The notes under the pieces were generated by a model, which was not told where the DNA came from, made no database searches, and worked only from the letters and a program-made list of their open reading frames with translations. Made by a program: the position numbers and the translations under genes. From Tritrichomonas musculus (lineage: Eukaryota > Parabasalia > Tritrichomonadida > Tritrichomonadidae): a DNA stretch of 64,000 nt. This document shows positions 54,525 to 64,000 of this stretch, piece after piece. Location of the stretch: positions 4,526,001 through 4,590,000 of the forward strand of contig JAPFFF010000009.1 in NCBI GenBank assembly GCA_039105265.1. The letters run 5' to 3'. Positions within the stretch are counted from its first letter, which is position 1; every line of letters starts with the position of its first letter.

Positions 54525-56408
54525 TTAATAAAAATTAAAGAATTCATTGTTTCTTAATTTAATGGGAATCATAATGATTAAATGTGCTCCAGAATCGCCA
54601 AACATGTTAAATGTCATATTATTCAAATTTGTATTTTCTTCGATTTCAATGATTTTAAGATCCGCACACCTGCCAAATGCATGATTTCCAATCATAGAAA
54701 CATTTGATGGAATTATAAAGCTTTCAATAGAAGTGAGTGCGAAAGCATTTCCACCAATTGTTTGAATTTGTGAGTTTTGCTGAAAATCAACTCTTTTAAG
54801 ATGCATACAACAATTAAAGGCATCATTATTAAGTTTTTTGAGTGACCTGGGAATTTCTATATATTCAATATTTGTATTAATGAAAGCATTTTCATCAATC
54901 ACATCAATTTCAGAATTTTCAGCGAATTCAATTCTTTTCAATTTTTTATTGACGACGAAAGCAGAATTACCGATTTTTTTCAAATGACGTGGAATGAAAA
55001 TTTTATTAATATTTGTTTGGTGAAATGCGTTTGATTCAATTATTTGAAGTTCAGAATTCTCTGGTATTTCAACACTCGTCAATAAACAACATCCTTCAAA
55101 TGCGTTACTTCCAATTATTTTAATAAAACTAGGAATTTGAGCTACTACAATGTCTCGACATGCGAATAAGAGGACATCATAACAATTAACATCAGGATTA
55201 GATTTTCCCAACAAAAATTTTTCATCTAAAATTATGAAATTTTTGTTATTTGGATCAATATCAATTTGAATCAAATACTTATTGCACCATTCTTGTTTAA
55301 AGCATTTCAGTTTAGATGGAATAAATAATTGTTCAAGTGAAGAGTCATAAAATGCGCCTCTTTCAATTGTTTCAATTTGTGATTCTTTGGAAAATTCAAT
55401 TGATTCGAGACAATTGCATTCTTGAAATGAATATTGTCCAATGACTTTAATAAAATCAGGAACTTTTGCAACTGAAATATTACGATTTGCAAAGACAAGA
55501 ATATCGAAATTTTCATTTTCAGGTGAAGATTTTCCAAGAATAAACAGATCATTATAATTTTTATAATTTTTGTTCATTGGATCAATATCAAATGATGTTA
55601 AATGTTCTGTGTTATGGCACCAACCATCTTCTAATTTGACAAGATTCGATGGAATTGAAATGCTTTTAATTGCAGAGCAAGAAAATGCATCTTTTTCAAT
55701 GATTTGTAGATTCGAATCCTGAGGAATCATGATATTAACGAGTTCATCACACCAATAAAATGCTTTTTCACAAATTTTTGTAACTTTTGGAGGGATTGTA
55801 AATTCAGTAATTGAACTACTAAAGAATGAACATTTGCCGATTAGTTCTAGCTCAGAATCTTTTGTAATTGGAATCAATTCAATTCTCGTACAATCACTAA
55901 ATGCGTAGGGAGCAATAATTCTGATAAAATAGGGTATCATTGCAAATTCAATATTTCGAATAGATAAAGAAAGAATATCAAAAAATTCATTTTCAGGCGA
56001 TGATTTTTGTAAAAGGAATTTATTGTCGTATATTGTAAAATTTTTATTAGCTGGATCAACTGTGATACGTTTTAAGTCTTCCATTAAGTAGCACCATCCA
56101 TCTTCAAGTTCAATAAGGCTAGAAGGAATCATAATACTTTCAATGGTTGAATTAAAAAAAGCATTTTTCTCAAATTTCTTGATTTCTGATTTTTTTGGAA
56201 ATGAAATTGATTGTATGGTATCGCATCCTTTGAATGCATTTTCGCAAATACTTGTGACAATATAATCTTCAGATTTGAATTTTATTGATCGTGGAATGGT
56301 TATATGGCTTGATGATAATGTGTTGCCAACAACAGAAGCAGTTTTTTCTTCTATATTTAGTAAATATCTAATTTGATTTTGAGAGATAATTTGGTTCAAA
56401 TTTGTCAT
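54525..56408 (-). CDS. LRR_5 (BspA-type) protein
   Basis: The protein has 627 residues. It opens with the cap module IRYLLNIEEKTASVVGN...ITIPRSIKFKSEDYIVTSI, the same module that starts the three Sel1 paralogues (YSINEEEKTASVV...IFIPKL) and, more diverged, the 1814-residue LRR protein. LRR_5 units of about 23 residues follow (SQIETIERGAFYDSSLEQLFIPSKL). Three islands of the form GWC...ITVDPANKNFTIYDNKFLLQKSSPEN are spaced about 130-145 residues apart. There is no signal peptide, stalk or membrane segment. The C-terminus (HLIIMIPIKLRNNEFFNFY) resembles that of the larger LRR protein (LIVMIPVSMVHLINEQI). The gene appears intact. Function is unknown; protein recognition is the likely role of the solenoid. 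Confidence 0.85.
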   Translation of the reverse strand: MTNLNQIISQNQIRYLLNIEEKTASVVGNTLSSSHITIPRSIKFKSEDYIVTSICENAFKGCDTIQSISFPKKSEIKKFEKNAFFNSTIESIMIPSSLIELEDGWCYLMEDLKRITVDPANKNFTIYDNKFLLQKSSPENEFFDILSLSIRNIEFAMIPYFIRIIAPYAFSDCTRIELIPITKDSELELIGKCSFFSSSITEFTIPPKVTKICEKAFYWCDELVNIMIPQDSNLQIIEKDAFSCSAIKSISIPSNLVKLEDGWCHNTEHLTSFDIDPMNKNYKNYNDLFILGKSSPENENFDILVFANRNISVAKVPDFIKVIGQYSFQECNCLESIEFSKESQIETIERGAFYDSSLEQLFIPSKLKCFKQEWCNKYLIQIDIDPNNKNFIILDEKFLLGKSNPDVNCYDVLLFACRDIVVAQIPSFIKIIGSNAFEGCCLLTSVEIPENSELQIIESNAFHQTNINKIFIPRHLKKIGNSAFVVNKKLKRIEFAENSEIDVIDENAFINTNIEYIEIPRSLKKLNNDAFNCCMHLKRVDFQQNSQIQTIGGNAFALTSIESFIIPSNVSMIGNHAFGRCADLKIIEIEENTNLNNMTFNMFGDSGAHLIIMIPIKLRNNEFFNFY

Positions 56409-57251
56409 TTTAGTAAATTATAAATACATAAAAAAAACGTTTAAAATTTATTTTTTCATATTTGAATACTTTACTAGAAAGATATTCGAATAAAATAAAA
56501 GTTCAATAATTTAGAAATAAATTGTAGTTTTTAGGAAATCAACTGTCTTATCAATAAGAACTAATCCTGAGTAAGTGATTTTGAAAATGAATCTAAGTTT
56601 ACTTCAATTAGATCAGATGCAAATTGGAGATTAATTGAAATTTAAGAATTATCTTCTGCAGTTAATTCCACATTCTAGAAACCTCTAAAATTTAAAGAAG
56701 ACATTGCTTCTTGCAGAAAAGTTCTGAATTCTAACTTAAGACCAAGAAGTAAAAAGAGGCTTTTTAAACAAGCCAAAAGGTCAACTATTTAAATTACTTT
56801 GTAAAAGGCGTATTTTGATTCTGTAGCTGAAAATTGGTAAAATATTACAGTTTTGAAAAAAAAAAAAAATTGAAGGTTGTCATGAAAGCATAAGATTCAT
56901 CATAATGTTGCTTTTTAAAAAGGGGCATAGAACTCTGAGAAATTAAGAAAAAACTAAATTGAAGAGCCAATAAATTTCTGGCTAATGAGCTTCAAATGTT
57001 GGTAACAGAAGATTGTCAGTTTATATATCCACAATAAAAAATAAAAATGAAAATAAAATAAAAAATTAAAAGTTTTTTAATGATTTCTTTTTCTTACTAT
57101 CACTTGCGATATCAAATGGTTTTTTCCAATAGATATCAAAAAAAAATCATTAAATAATAATTGCAATCCGATTAAATTTTGAAAATGTATTTCATTCTCA
57201 ACGTTTATATCTATATTTTTGTGTTTTAATAAAAGCTCCATAATTATGCAG

Positions 57252-57282
<31 letters not shown>

Positions 57283-57762
57283 ACTGTAAATAAATAAGCA
57301 TTCAATGTAAAGGCATTATAAATGCAAATCGTTTACATTCAACGATTTAAAAAAAAGATGAACACAGTGAAAAATCATTTATCGCTTTTATAAAATCTTT
57401 CTCATTTATAATTTTAGACAAAAAACGAAGTTATTCCTTTTTTCCTATTTTTTTGCGACAAAAAAAGGTAGAGTTGGTCATTTTCATATAGAAAATTTTC
57501 GACCCTTTTCTTTAAAAAACGGTTATCCTGCAAAATTTATAAATGTTATATAGTCTTATGAAATTTTTGTAAAGTATTATTTGCTTCAATGCAGAAAATG
57601 CTGTAGCCAGGATAGTCATTAAAAGTTTCCAAATCTATTAAATCAGACGGATTAAAAGTAACTTTAACGTGTTTAAATTTCTTGACACTTTTTGATTTAT
57701 CTCACATTTTTAATTTTTTCCAATTTGCAAGTTAAAAATCCATAAAAAAAAAAAATGAATTT
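56409..57762. other. intergenic DNA with a faint coding relic and TA repeat
   Basis: Around 56600-56830 one frame reads coding-like but stop-broken sequence (FKEDIASCRKVLNSNLRP, then SKKRLFKQAKRSTI) that I cannot assign. A (TA)n microsatellite lies at 57252-57282. Short open frames elsewhere are low-complexity. Confidence 0.4.
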
Positions 57763-58230
57763 TTAAATCAATTCAACTTTTATATCCTCGTTGAAATTAA
57801 GTATGATTAATTCTGCCATAAAATCAATACACACTGAAGGTAAAGATGGCTCTTGTTGTTGAAGAGTCAATAAATCAAATTTATGAGCATCATAATAAAA
57901 ATATTTAAAAGATTGGGATTCGCCATGATAAGCATAAGATTTTCTATCGAAATTCATGTCAGCTTCTGAATGTCCAGTGATAGTAAAATAAAGACAGCAA
58001 AATGAAGACCCAACTCTAGATATAACAATTTCATTAATTTGACTTTTTTTTGGAAAAGAATCATGATCATTAAAAAAAAAAATTTGTGAAATGATTTTAC
58101 CGCAACTCCAATACTCCTCAAATATTGACGTTGTGGTGGTTTAAGTAAACAGATAATCTCATTCAATGTTAAATCATTCCACCATGAAAAAACTAAAAGA
58201 GCAATTTTAAATACTTGGATTTTATAAATT
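57763..58230 (-). pseudogene. unidentified gene remnant
   Basis: The minus-strand sequence reads coherent protein in two frames. The first is FSWWNDLTLNEIICLLKPPQ and QYLRSIGVAVKSFHKFFF. After a shift at the homopolymer near 58070-58082 it continues NDHDSFPKKSQINEIVISRVG, then FTITGHSEADMNFDRKSYAY to the stop at 57763-57765. No ATG opens the first frame (only TTG), and upstream there is a stop. The shift lies in a run of A, so a sequencing error is possible. The missing start still suggests a relic. No family was recognised. Confidence 0.4.
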
Positions 58231-58641
58231 ACGGGGAAAAAAAAATAAACTCACTTATCATTATGGAAAGTTAGACAATATATTTCAAACTAACAAATAA
58301 AACTTATCTTATATTTTATGTATATTGATTAATGTTATAAAATACTCATAAAAATTTGTGATATATCTCATATTATAATGGAATCATACAAAATTTGTTT
58401 TTCAATAAAAATTTGTGATATATCTTAAGCGGTTTTTTAAAATTGAGAGGAATTCCTGTTGAATTTGTAAAATATTTTGATATATGCTTTTTTTATATAT
58501 TTAGTCATAAAATATAATATTTAATTATTTTTATTATTTTCAACTTATAAAAATTATCTTAAGATAAATGGTTCATTAATTCAATTTTTTTTTTTTTTAC
58601 AAAAAGTTTAAAATTGAAACAAAAGATAAATTTCATATGAA

Positions 58642-61600
58642 ATGAGCGAAGTAATCGATGAATATTTAATTGATATCAAAGAATATAAGATAATAAAAAA
58701 AATTACAAGTGGAGGTTATGGGAAAATATATTTAATTTGCAATATCAAAACTGGAAACTATTATGTTGCGAAAACAAATAAACCGACGAATGAGCATGTG
58801 GATATTTTAAACGAAATTAATATTTTAATTCACGTTCAGCATCCAACAATTATTCGTTTTCATGGATATTCAACAGTGAATTTAAAAGGTCAAAATAAAA
58901 CTACATTTATTATGGATTACAAAGAAAATGGATCTCTTTTAGATCTAATTGAAAAAGAACAGAGATCATTACTCGACCCAAAGTTTGATAATACAAATCG
59001 ACAAATAATACTTATTGGAATTGCTTATGGAATGGTCATTCTTCACAAAAATGATATAATTCATCGCGATCTAAAACCAAGTAATGTTCTTCTTGATGAA
59101 TTTTTTAGACCATATATATCAGATTTTGGATTATCGAAATTTTTTGATTCTTACAACTCATCTGACCAGTCCGTATGCAATTGTGGTACAAAATATTATA
59201 TGGCACCAGAAGTAATCGATAGTTTTACTTACAATAGAAAAGCAGATGTTTATTCATTTGGAATTTTAATGTATGAAGTTGTTTTCGGTAAAAATGCTTT
59301 TAAAAATGTAAAAACAACATCTCACAAATTTTATAATCAAATATTGGATGGACTAAGACCAGAATTTGATATGCCAATAAATAAAAATTTAAGAAATATG
59401 ATTGAAAAATGTTGGTCGCCTGATCCAAAAAAAAGGCCAACTTTTATTGAAATTTTTTGGAAATTAAGCTTAGTAAAAGATGAAGAATTGGCAGAATATG
59501 AAGACTTAAAGGAATTAAAAATGATTGATTATGAACCAGTATTATTAAATGAAGAAGAAGAAGAATATTGTTTGGAAAATGTCGACAAAATGCAAATTAG
59601 CGATTATTTGTATTTTATTTCACAAGTCAATGCAAAAGTAAACAAAGAAGAAACTAAATGGTTGGAAACAAATGAAACAAGTAAACAAATTTTATCATTA
59701 AATCCAAAAGATATCGTGCTTCTACAAGATTTGAAAAAAGATGACATCAAATTAATTGAATCTTTTCTTAAAAAAATTTTCCTTGCACGAGAAAATCTTC
59801 CAAATGGTTCTTTTTATTTTCCTATTAATGTTAATCATTTAAAAGCAATACTCAAAAGGAAAGACATATTTAAAATCAATGGTGTTTTTGAAATATTTTC
59901 TTTGTATTCGTTTTATACGTGGATTTATACAAATTTGTTGATTATGAAAATGACAAGAAAAATTGATTTTTCAATTTTATTAGAAATTTTCAATTATATA
60001 ATAAAAATAGCGAATAATGATTTAACAAGATTGAAGTATAAGCTTGTTTCAATTTCATGTTTTACTGAAATTATCTGTTTGACTGCTGAGAAGAACTTAT
60101 TCAAATCAATTCACAGCATTTTAGATCAAATTCAATTTTTTTTCAATCAAAGTACTGATTTTCCCAAAGAATCGGATAAAATAATAAATTTAATGTCAAA
60201 ATTGGATTTATTTCCAAGAAATGAATTTGAAGATCATGTAAAAGAAATTATTTTAATAGTAAACAATTTTTTGAAGAAATATCCAGATAAATTGAGCAAT
60301 TATACAATAAATTCATTTGTTGATATAACAAAAAAATTGATTCTAAGTTTAGATACAGATGCTTTAGAGTTATTTTCCAAGTTTGCAAAGTATTATGAAA
60401 TTAATGATTTTAATGATATTTTAAAACAAATATTTATTAAAGTTTTAACAACAGTTATTTCATTAGATGAAAATTCATATTCACAAAATGATTTAATAGA
60501 GCCAATAATTCTCAATGAATTTTTGCCTGAAAATGATTCAGATTGTTTTCATCCACCATTAGATTTATACCAAATTGACAAAATTGATCATTTTGAAATA
60601 AATATAAAAGTTCAAAAGCTGGATGAATTTATAAATATTCATTTATATCCAATTATTTTAATAATCAAAGATATTATTATGTCAAAAGAAGAATATGCAC
60701 AATATTTAGTTCAAGAAGCATTTTTTGACTTTAAATGTCTTGTTTTCTACGGAAAAATAAAAAAAGAAATGAAAAACAAATACTTTTTGTCAAATAATTA
60801 TTTTTTCAAACAATGTGCGATTATTTTTTATTTAATTTCTTCTGTAATCAAGAAATATTCAAATATAAACATTAGAATTTCAGAAAACGAAAATTCATCA
60901 TTATTTGATAATGAATATATATTCAATCCGCATTTAACTTACTTTACAAACCATGATTCAAAATTTCAAATTGTTAATTCACTCCGTCATATTATTTTCT
61001 TGTTTTTATTGAAAAAATTTCCTAAATTATTGGATAAAATATTGATAGAAAAGTCTATTTATCCAGTTTTATTTAATGAATGTGTTTGCAGACTAGTATC
61101 AATATTGAATAATTTCAATGAAGAAAAAGAAACAATATTATTAACTCATTTAAATTTCATTCCGGTTACTAATACTTTGATTTCTTCGTTGTTTAATTAT
61201 CGATTCAATTCTAATCAATCACATTTTACAAAAAATGATTATTTGATTTTAAAAGCAAGAAAAACAATTTTAGTTTTCATTACCGAATTTATGTTTAATG
61301 ATGATGCTTTAAATATGTTATTTTGGTCACCAATTTTCATAAAATATTTTTTTATTTTGTTGTTAGAGCCACCAATTCGGCATAATTTCGTTTGCTTTCT
61401 GATCAAATATTTGGGGCAATTCTATTCAAATAAAAATGACATTTATCAGCATGTAAAATTAAAAAATAACATATTTCAACAAATATGTGATTATATTATT
61501 AAAATGTTTGGATTTTCGTTTAGATATTTGCCTCCTCATGAAGCTCTTTTATTAAATTTCGATCTTCTAAATGCTTTAAATGAAGCAATGAAAGTTAATG

Positions 61601-64000
61601 ATAGTTTATATGATACTTATGAACAAGTATCTTCAATTTTTTATCAGAATATTATGAAATATGAATACTTTATTACTGAAGATAAATATTACTTCATGAA
61701 TGAAGAAACACAAAAAACAATTTTGAACTATTTTTTCCAAGTTATTGCTCCTTCTTCTGAAATCAAACAAGCCAAAGTTCTTCCTATTATTTTTAACATT
61801 TTCCTTAAAACAAAATATATTTATGATATCATTAAAAGTATTTTAGATCTTTGTGATAATTTAAATAATTGTATTAAGTGTCATGATTGTAAATTAGATT
61901 TATTTATTATAAATATATTTCATAAATGGAAGAAAGTTGATATAAGCATTATTCCAGAAAATAATGAAGAAATAATTTTAAGTGAAGATGATGATAGATT
62001 GATAGTAAATGAAAAACTGATTAAACTATTTTTGCAACTATTTATGCAAGTATCTTCTGTATTATCTTCTGTTTCAATAGTTGCAAAATTTATGTATTTA
62101 CTTCATCCAATTGATGAGCAATATTTAACAAAGTTTCAAATTTATATGTTTAAATTTTTATCTCAAATTGTTTGTAATGCTAAACATTTTCCGTTTATGG
62201 CAATGCCTTTGTTACCTTTAAAATATTCAAGAGTAAATGAACTACTAGATAATGGAATATGTTTAGTGTTTTGGATATCATCATTTAATGTAGAAAAAAT
62301 GCTCTCTCAGAATTTAATAACTTTAAACATAGATTCAAATCATAAGTTTATTACTCAATTAACGAAAGAAAAATTCATCATGACAATTCAGTCAAAAAAT
62401 AAAGGTTTTGAATATAGTTTTGATCTTCTTAAAAATGATTCTATAATGATAACCATTTCTGCAAGTAAAGAAAACAATAAAACATTAATTAGTATTTATG
62501 TAGAAAATGAATTAATAGACACATTTTATGATTTCCCAATTCTTACTCCAATATTAGCATTAGAGTCTATATTTGATGCTGGAAGGAAAAGTTCATTATT
62601 ATATTTAAAAGGTCATCCTTTCAAAGGTCCTTTTTTAATTACAAAACAGTTAACTTTATATGATATAGATCTATTGAAAAAAGAAGGGCCTAATCCATCA
62701 TGCTCTCATTTAATATTATATGCATACAATGCTGGATATCGAGGTGAAAATTTTAACTTTTTCCCGATTCGAAATCATGATGAATTTGAAAATAAAAACA
62801 ATCATCTAAAAGCACATGATAAATTGTATTCATTCATAGATTTCCTTATTCATTACCATGAATCATATTTGATTTTGCCTGTATTCAGATTATTTGATAT
62901 GTCTTTTAAATGTGAATTGAATTTTCAGTTAAAACCTGATTTTTGTTGTTGTCTTTTCTTTAATTTGTTTTCATTAGGAGATAAAATTCAGTGCTCATTT
63001 ATCAAATTTAAAATTTTCTATGCAGTTTCTTATCTTATTCTAAGTACAAACAAAAGCATGATAAACTATGATTTATATATTGGATTATATAAATTGCTTG
63101 AAGTAATAACATATGATAATCTTCAAATGCAATTAATAGATGGAATTTTAATGAACATTGAAATATGGTCTCGAAGTAAAATATCTCAGCAAAACCTAAT
63201 ATTTGACCACTGGAATAGAATATTATATCCACATTACCAATCAATAGTTGATCAAATAAAAACAATAGAATGGTATTTATATACAATTAGTTGTTTCTAT
63301 TACGATATATCAAAGCAAAATGATAATGATCTAAAAAAATGCAGAAAGTCACTATTTTATTTAATATATCAATCATTGAAAGCAAATGCATCAAACATTA
63401 ATACTACATTAGTATTAAATTTAATATGTTCTAAAGAATCATCAATGATTGAAAAAAAAGATATGCTATTATTCCTATCCAAAATATTTCAAAATGAAAA
63501 AGTGAAATTTGGCACTGATATTTTAGACAATCAAATAATTCCATTTCTTAGAAAGATATATTTGTTGCCATTTAAAGATGATGATATTATTAGTCAAGTA
63601 ATTGTCTTATATATCATAATTTTTAAATATCGCAGTTTTGAAATGAAATCTCAACTTAATATTTTGATGTATGATATAGTTGTTTCTTTACATATCAAAC
63701 AAAGATATGTTTTCCAAAAAGATATTTATTATAATTTGGTTATTTTAATGAATTCAGAAAACATCATAGAACTTTTACCAATTTTATGTATAAACGCTAT
63801 TTTAGGAGGTACTGAATATATTGTTATTTTAATATCAAAAATTGATCGATTTCATGAATTTCAATTTACAAATCAAATAGCAGTTTATCCTTCTTTACTC
63901 CTCTTTACTTTCTATAATCAAAGAAATATATACTATGAAGTCATAAAGTTATTAATACATATGTATAAAAATCATATAAATATGTTAATTGATGCAATAA
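58642..64000 (+). CDS. TKL-like protein kinase with very long C-terminal region, 3' partial
   Basis: The frame is open from the ATG at 58642 to the window end: 1786 codons with no stop. Residues 15-275 form a complete kinase domain with Gly loop SGGYGKI (24-27), Lys44 (VAK), HRDLKPSN with D143, K145 and N148, DFG at 161-163, APE Glu190 and DVYSFG. The PDPKKRPTF motif lies around residue 260-268. All catalytic residues are present, so it should be an active Ser/Thr kinase. The remaining 1500 residues are Leu/Ile/Phe/Asn-rich and largely helical. There is no signal peptide, no membrane domain and no Sel1 repeat; I recognise no named domain there. Trichomonad genomes hold hundreds of TKL-like kinases, many with unexplained tails. 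A TCATA sequence lies just before the ATG, but the promoter is not clear. Confidence 0.88.
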   Translation, partial: MSEVIDEYLIDIKEYKIIKKITSGGYGKIYLICNIKTGNYYVAKTNKPTNEHVDILNEINILIHVQHPTIIRFHGYSTVNLKGQNKTTFIMDYKENGSLLDLIEKEQRSLLDPKFDNTNRQIILIGIAYGMVILHKNDIIHRDLKPSNVLLDEFFRPYISDFGLSKFFDSYNSSDQSVCNCGTKYYMAPEVIDSFTYNRKADVYSFGILMYEVVFGKNAFKNVKTTSHKFYNQILDGLRPEFDMPINKNLRNMIEKCWSPDPKKRPTFIEIFWKLSLVKDEELAEYEDLKELKMIDYEPVLLNEEEEEYCLENVDKMQISDYLYFISQVNAKVNKEETKWLETNETSKQILSLNPKDIVLLQDLKKDDIKLIESFLKKIFLARENLPNGSFYFPINVNHLKAILKRKDIFKINGVFEIFSLYSFYTWIYTNLLIMKMTRKIDFSILLEIFNYIIKIANNDLTRLKYKLVSISCFTEIICLTAEKNLFKSIHSILDQIQFFFNQSTDFPKESDKIINLMSKLDLFPRNEFEDHVKEIILIVNNFLKKYPDKLSNYTINSFVDITKKLILSLDTDALELFSKFAKYYEINDFNDILKQIFIKVLTTVISLDENSYSQNDLIEPIILNEFLPENDSDCFHPPLDLYQIDKIDHFEINIKVQKLDEFINIHLYPIILIIKDIIMSKEEYAQYLVQEAFFDFKCLVFYGKIKKEMKNKYFLSNNYFFKQCAIIFYLISSVIKKYSNINIRISENENSSLFDNEYIFNPHLTYFTNHDSKFQIVNSLRHIIFLFLLKKFPKLLDKILIEKSIYPVLFNECVCRLVSILNNFNEEKETILLTHLNFIPVTNTLISSLFNYRFNSNQSHFTKNDYLILKARKTILVFITEFMFNDDALNMLFWSPIFIKYFFILLLEPPIRHNFVCFLIKYLGQFYSNKNDIYQHVKLKNNIFQQICDYIIKMFGFSFRYLPPHEALLLNFDLLNALNEAMKVNDSLYDTYEQVSSIFYQNIMKYEYFITEDKYYFMNEETQKTILNYFFQVIAPSSEIKQAKVLPIIFNIFLKTKYIYDIIKSILDLCDNLNNCIKCHDCKLDLFIINIFHKWKKVDISIIPENNEEIILSEDDDRLIVNEKLIKLFLQLFMQVSSVLSSVSIVAKFMYLLHPIDEQYLTKFQIYMFKFLSQIVCNAKHFPFMAMPLLPLKYSRVNELLDNGICLVFWISSFNVEKMLSQNLITLNIDSNHKFITQLTKEKFIMTIQSKNKGFEYSFDLLKNDSIMITISASKENNKTLISIYVENELIDTFYDFPILTPILALESIFDAGRKSSLLYLKGHPFKGPFLITKQLTLYDIDLLKKEGPNPSCSHLILYAYNAGYRGENFNFFPIRNHDEFENKNNHLKAHDKLYSFIDFLIHYHESYLILPVFRLFDMSFKCELNFQLKPDFCCCLFFNLFSLGDKIQCSFIKFKIFYAVSYLILSTNKSMINYDLYIGLYKLLEVITYDNLQMQLIDGILMNIEIWSRSKISQQNLIFDHWNRILYPHYQSIVDQIKTIEWYLYTISCFYYDISKQNDNDLKKCRKSLFYLIYQSLKANASNINTTLVLNLICSKESSMIEKKDMLLFLSKIFQNEKVKFGTDILDNQIIPFLRKIYLLPFKDDDIISQVIVLYIIIFKYRSFEMKSQLNILMYDIVVSLHIKQRYVFQKDIYYNLVILMNSENIIELLPILCINAILGGTEYIVILISKIDRFHEFQFTNQIAVYPSLLLFTFYNQRNIYYEVIKLLIHMYKNHINMLIDAI

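Noticed and set aside
1-64000. Spliceosomal introns, virus-like elements or large DNA transposons (Maverick/Polinton type)
   Set aside because: No trichomonad branch-point/3' splice consensus (ACTAACACACAG) was found by eye, and no integrase, capsid, polymerase or transposase motifs were seen in any frame I read.

Overview
The window looks like a piece of a trichomonad genome (Parabasalia), most likely Tritrichomonas. This is inferred from content, not from a marker gene. The DNA is strongly AT-rich. Every recognisable gene is one uninterrupted exon, including one of 15.3 kb, and no trichomonad-type intron signals were seen. All three standard stop codons are used. The gene families are the expanded trichomonad ones: BspA-type leucine-rich repeat (LRR_5) proteins, TKL-like kinases, kinase-Sel1 proteins, F5/8 type C (discoidin) proteins, ankyrin-like DUF3447 proteins and VWFA proteins. 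Two genes have a TCATTTT initiator-like motif 16-17 nt before the ATG. I saw no tRNA, rRNA, CRISPR or virus-like element.

Layout. 1-1819 holds the 3' end of a tandem discoidin gene that runs straight into a broken BspA-like surface protein gene. 2384-4762 (minus) is a VWFA protein. 5975-7503 is a wrecked kinase-Sel1 gene split by unrelated DNA. 8083-27027 carries three minus-strand paralogues with an unusual order of domains (LRR_5, then pseudokinase, then 20-26 Sel1 repeats). A housekeeping glycogen phosphorylase gene sits between the second and third. 28299-33743 (minus) is a 1814-residue LRR_5 protein made by an in-frame tandem duplication with a period of 2526 bp. 34458-49802 (plus) encodes a 5114-residue protein: a kinase-like domain followed by well over 100 Sel1-like repeats. 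Its stop codon abuts a truncated, frameshifted DUF3447-LRR pseudogene (49803-51052, minus).

51123-53930 holds two related MITEs (TA target-site duplications, TIRs built from a 21-bp motif) on either side of a type II membrane glycosyltransferase gene. 54525-56408 (minus) is another LRR_5 protein. 58642 to the window end (plus) is an intact-looking TKL-like kinase with a C-terminal region of at least 1500 residues, open at the window edge.

Common thread. Five proteins (the three LRR-pseudokinase-Sel1 paralogues and two LRR_5 proteins) begin their LRR region with the same N-terminal cap module. LRR, kinase-like and Sel1 modules are therefore being shuffled among neighbouring genes. Recent array duplications at exact multiples of the repeat, several frameshifted relics, and gene ends butted against foreign repeats show that the region evolves by unequal exchange. 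The best candidates for something undescribed are the LRR-pseudokinase-Sel1 family and the giant kinase-Sel1 protein. Their architecture suggests scaffolds or sensors in signalling, but the sequence gives no direct evidence of function.
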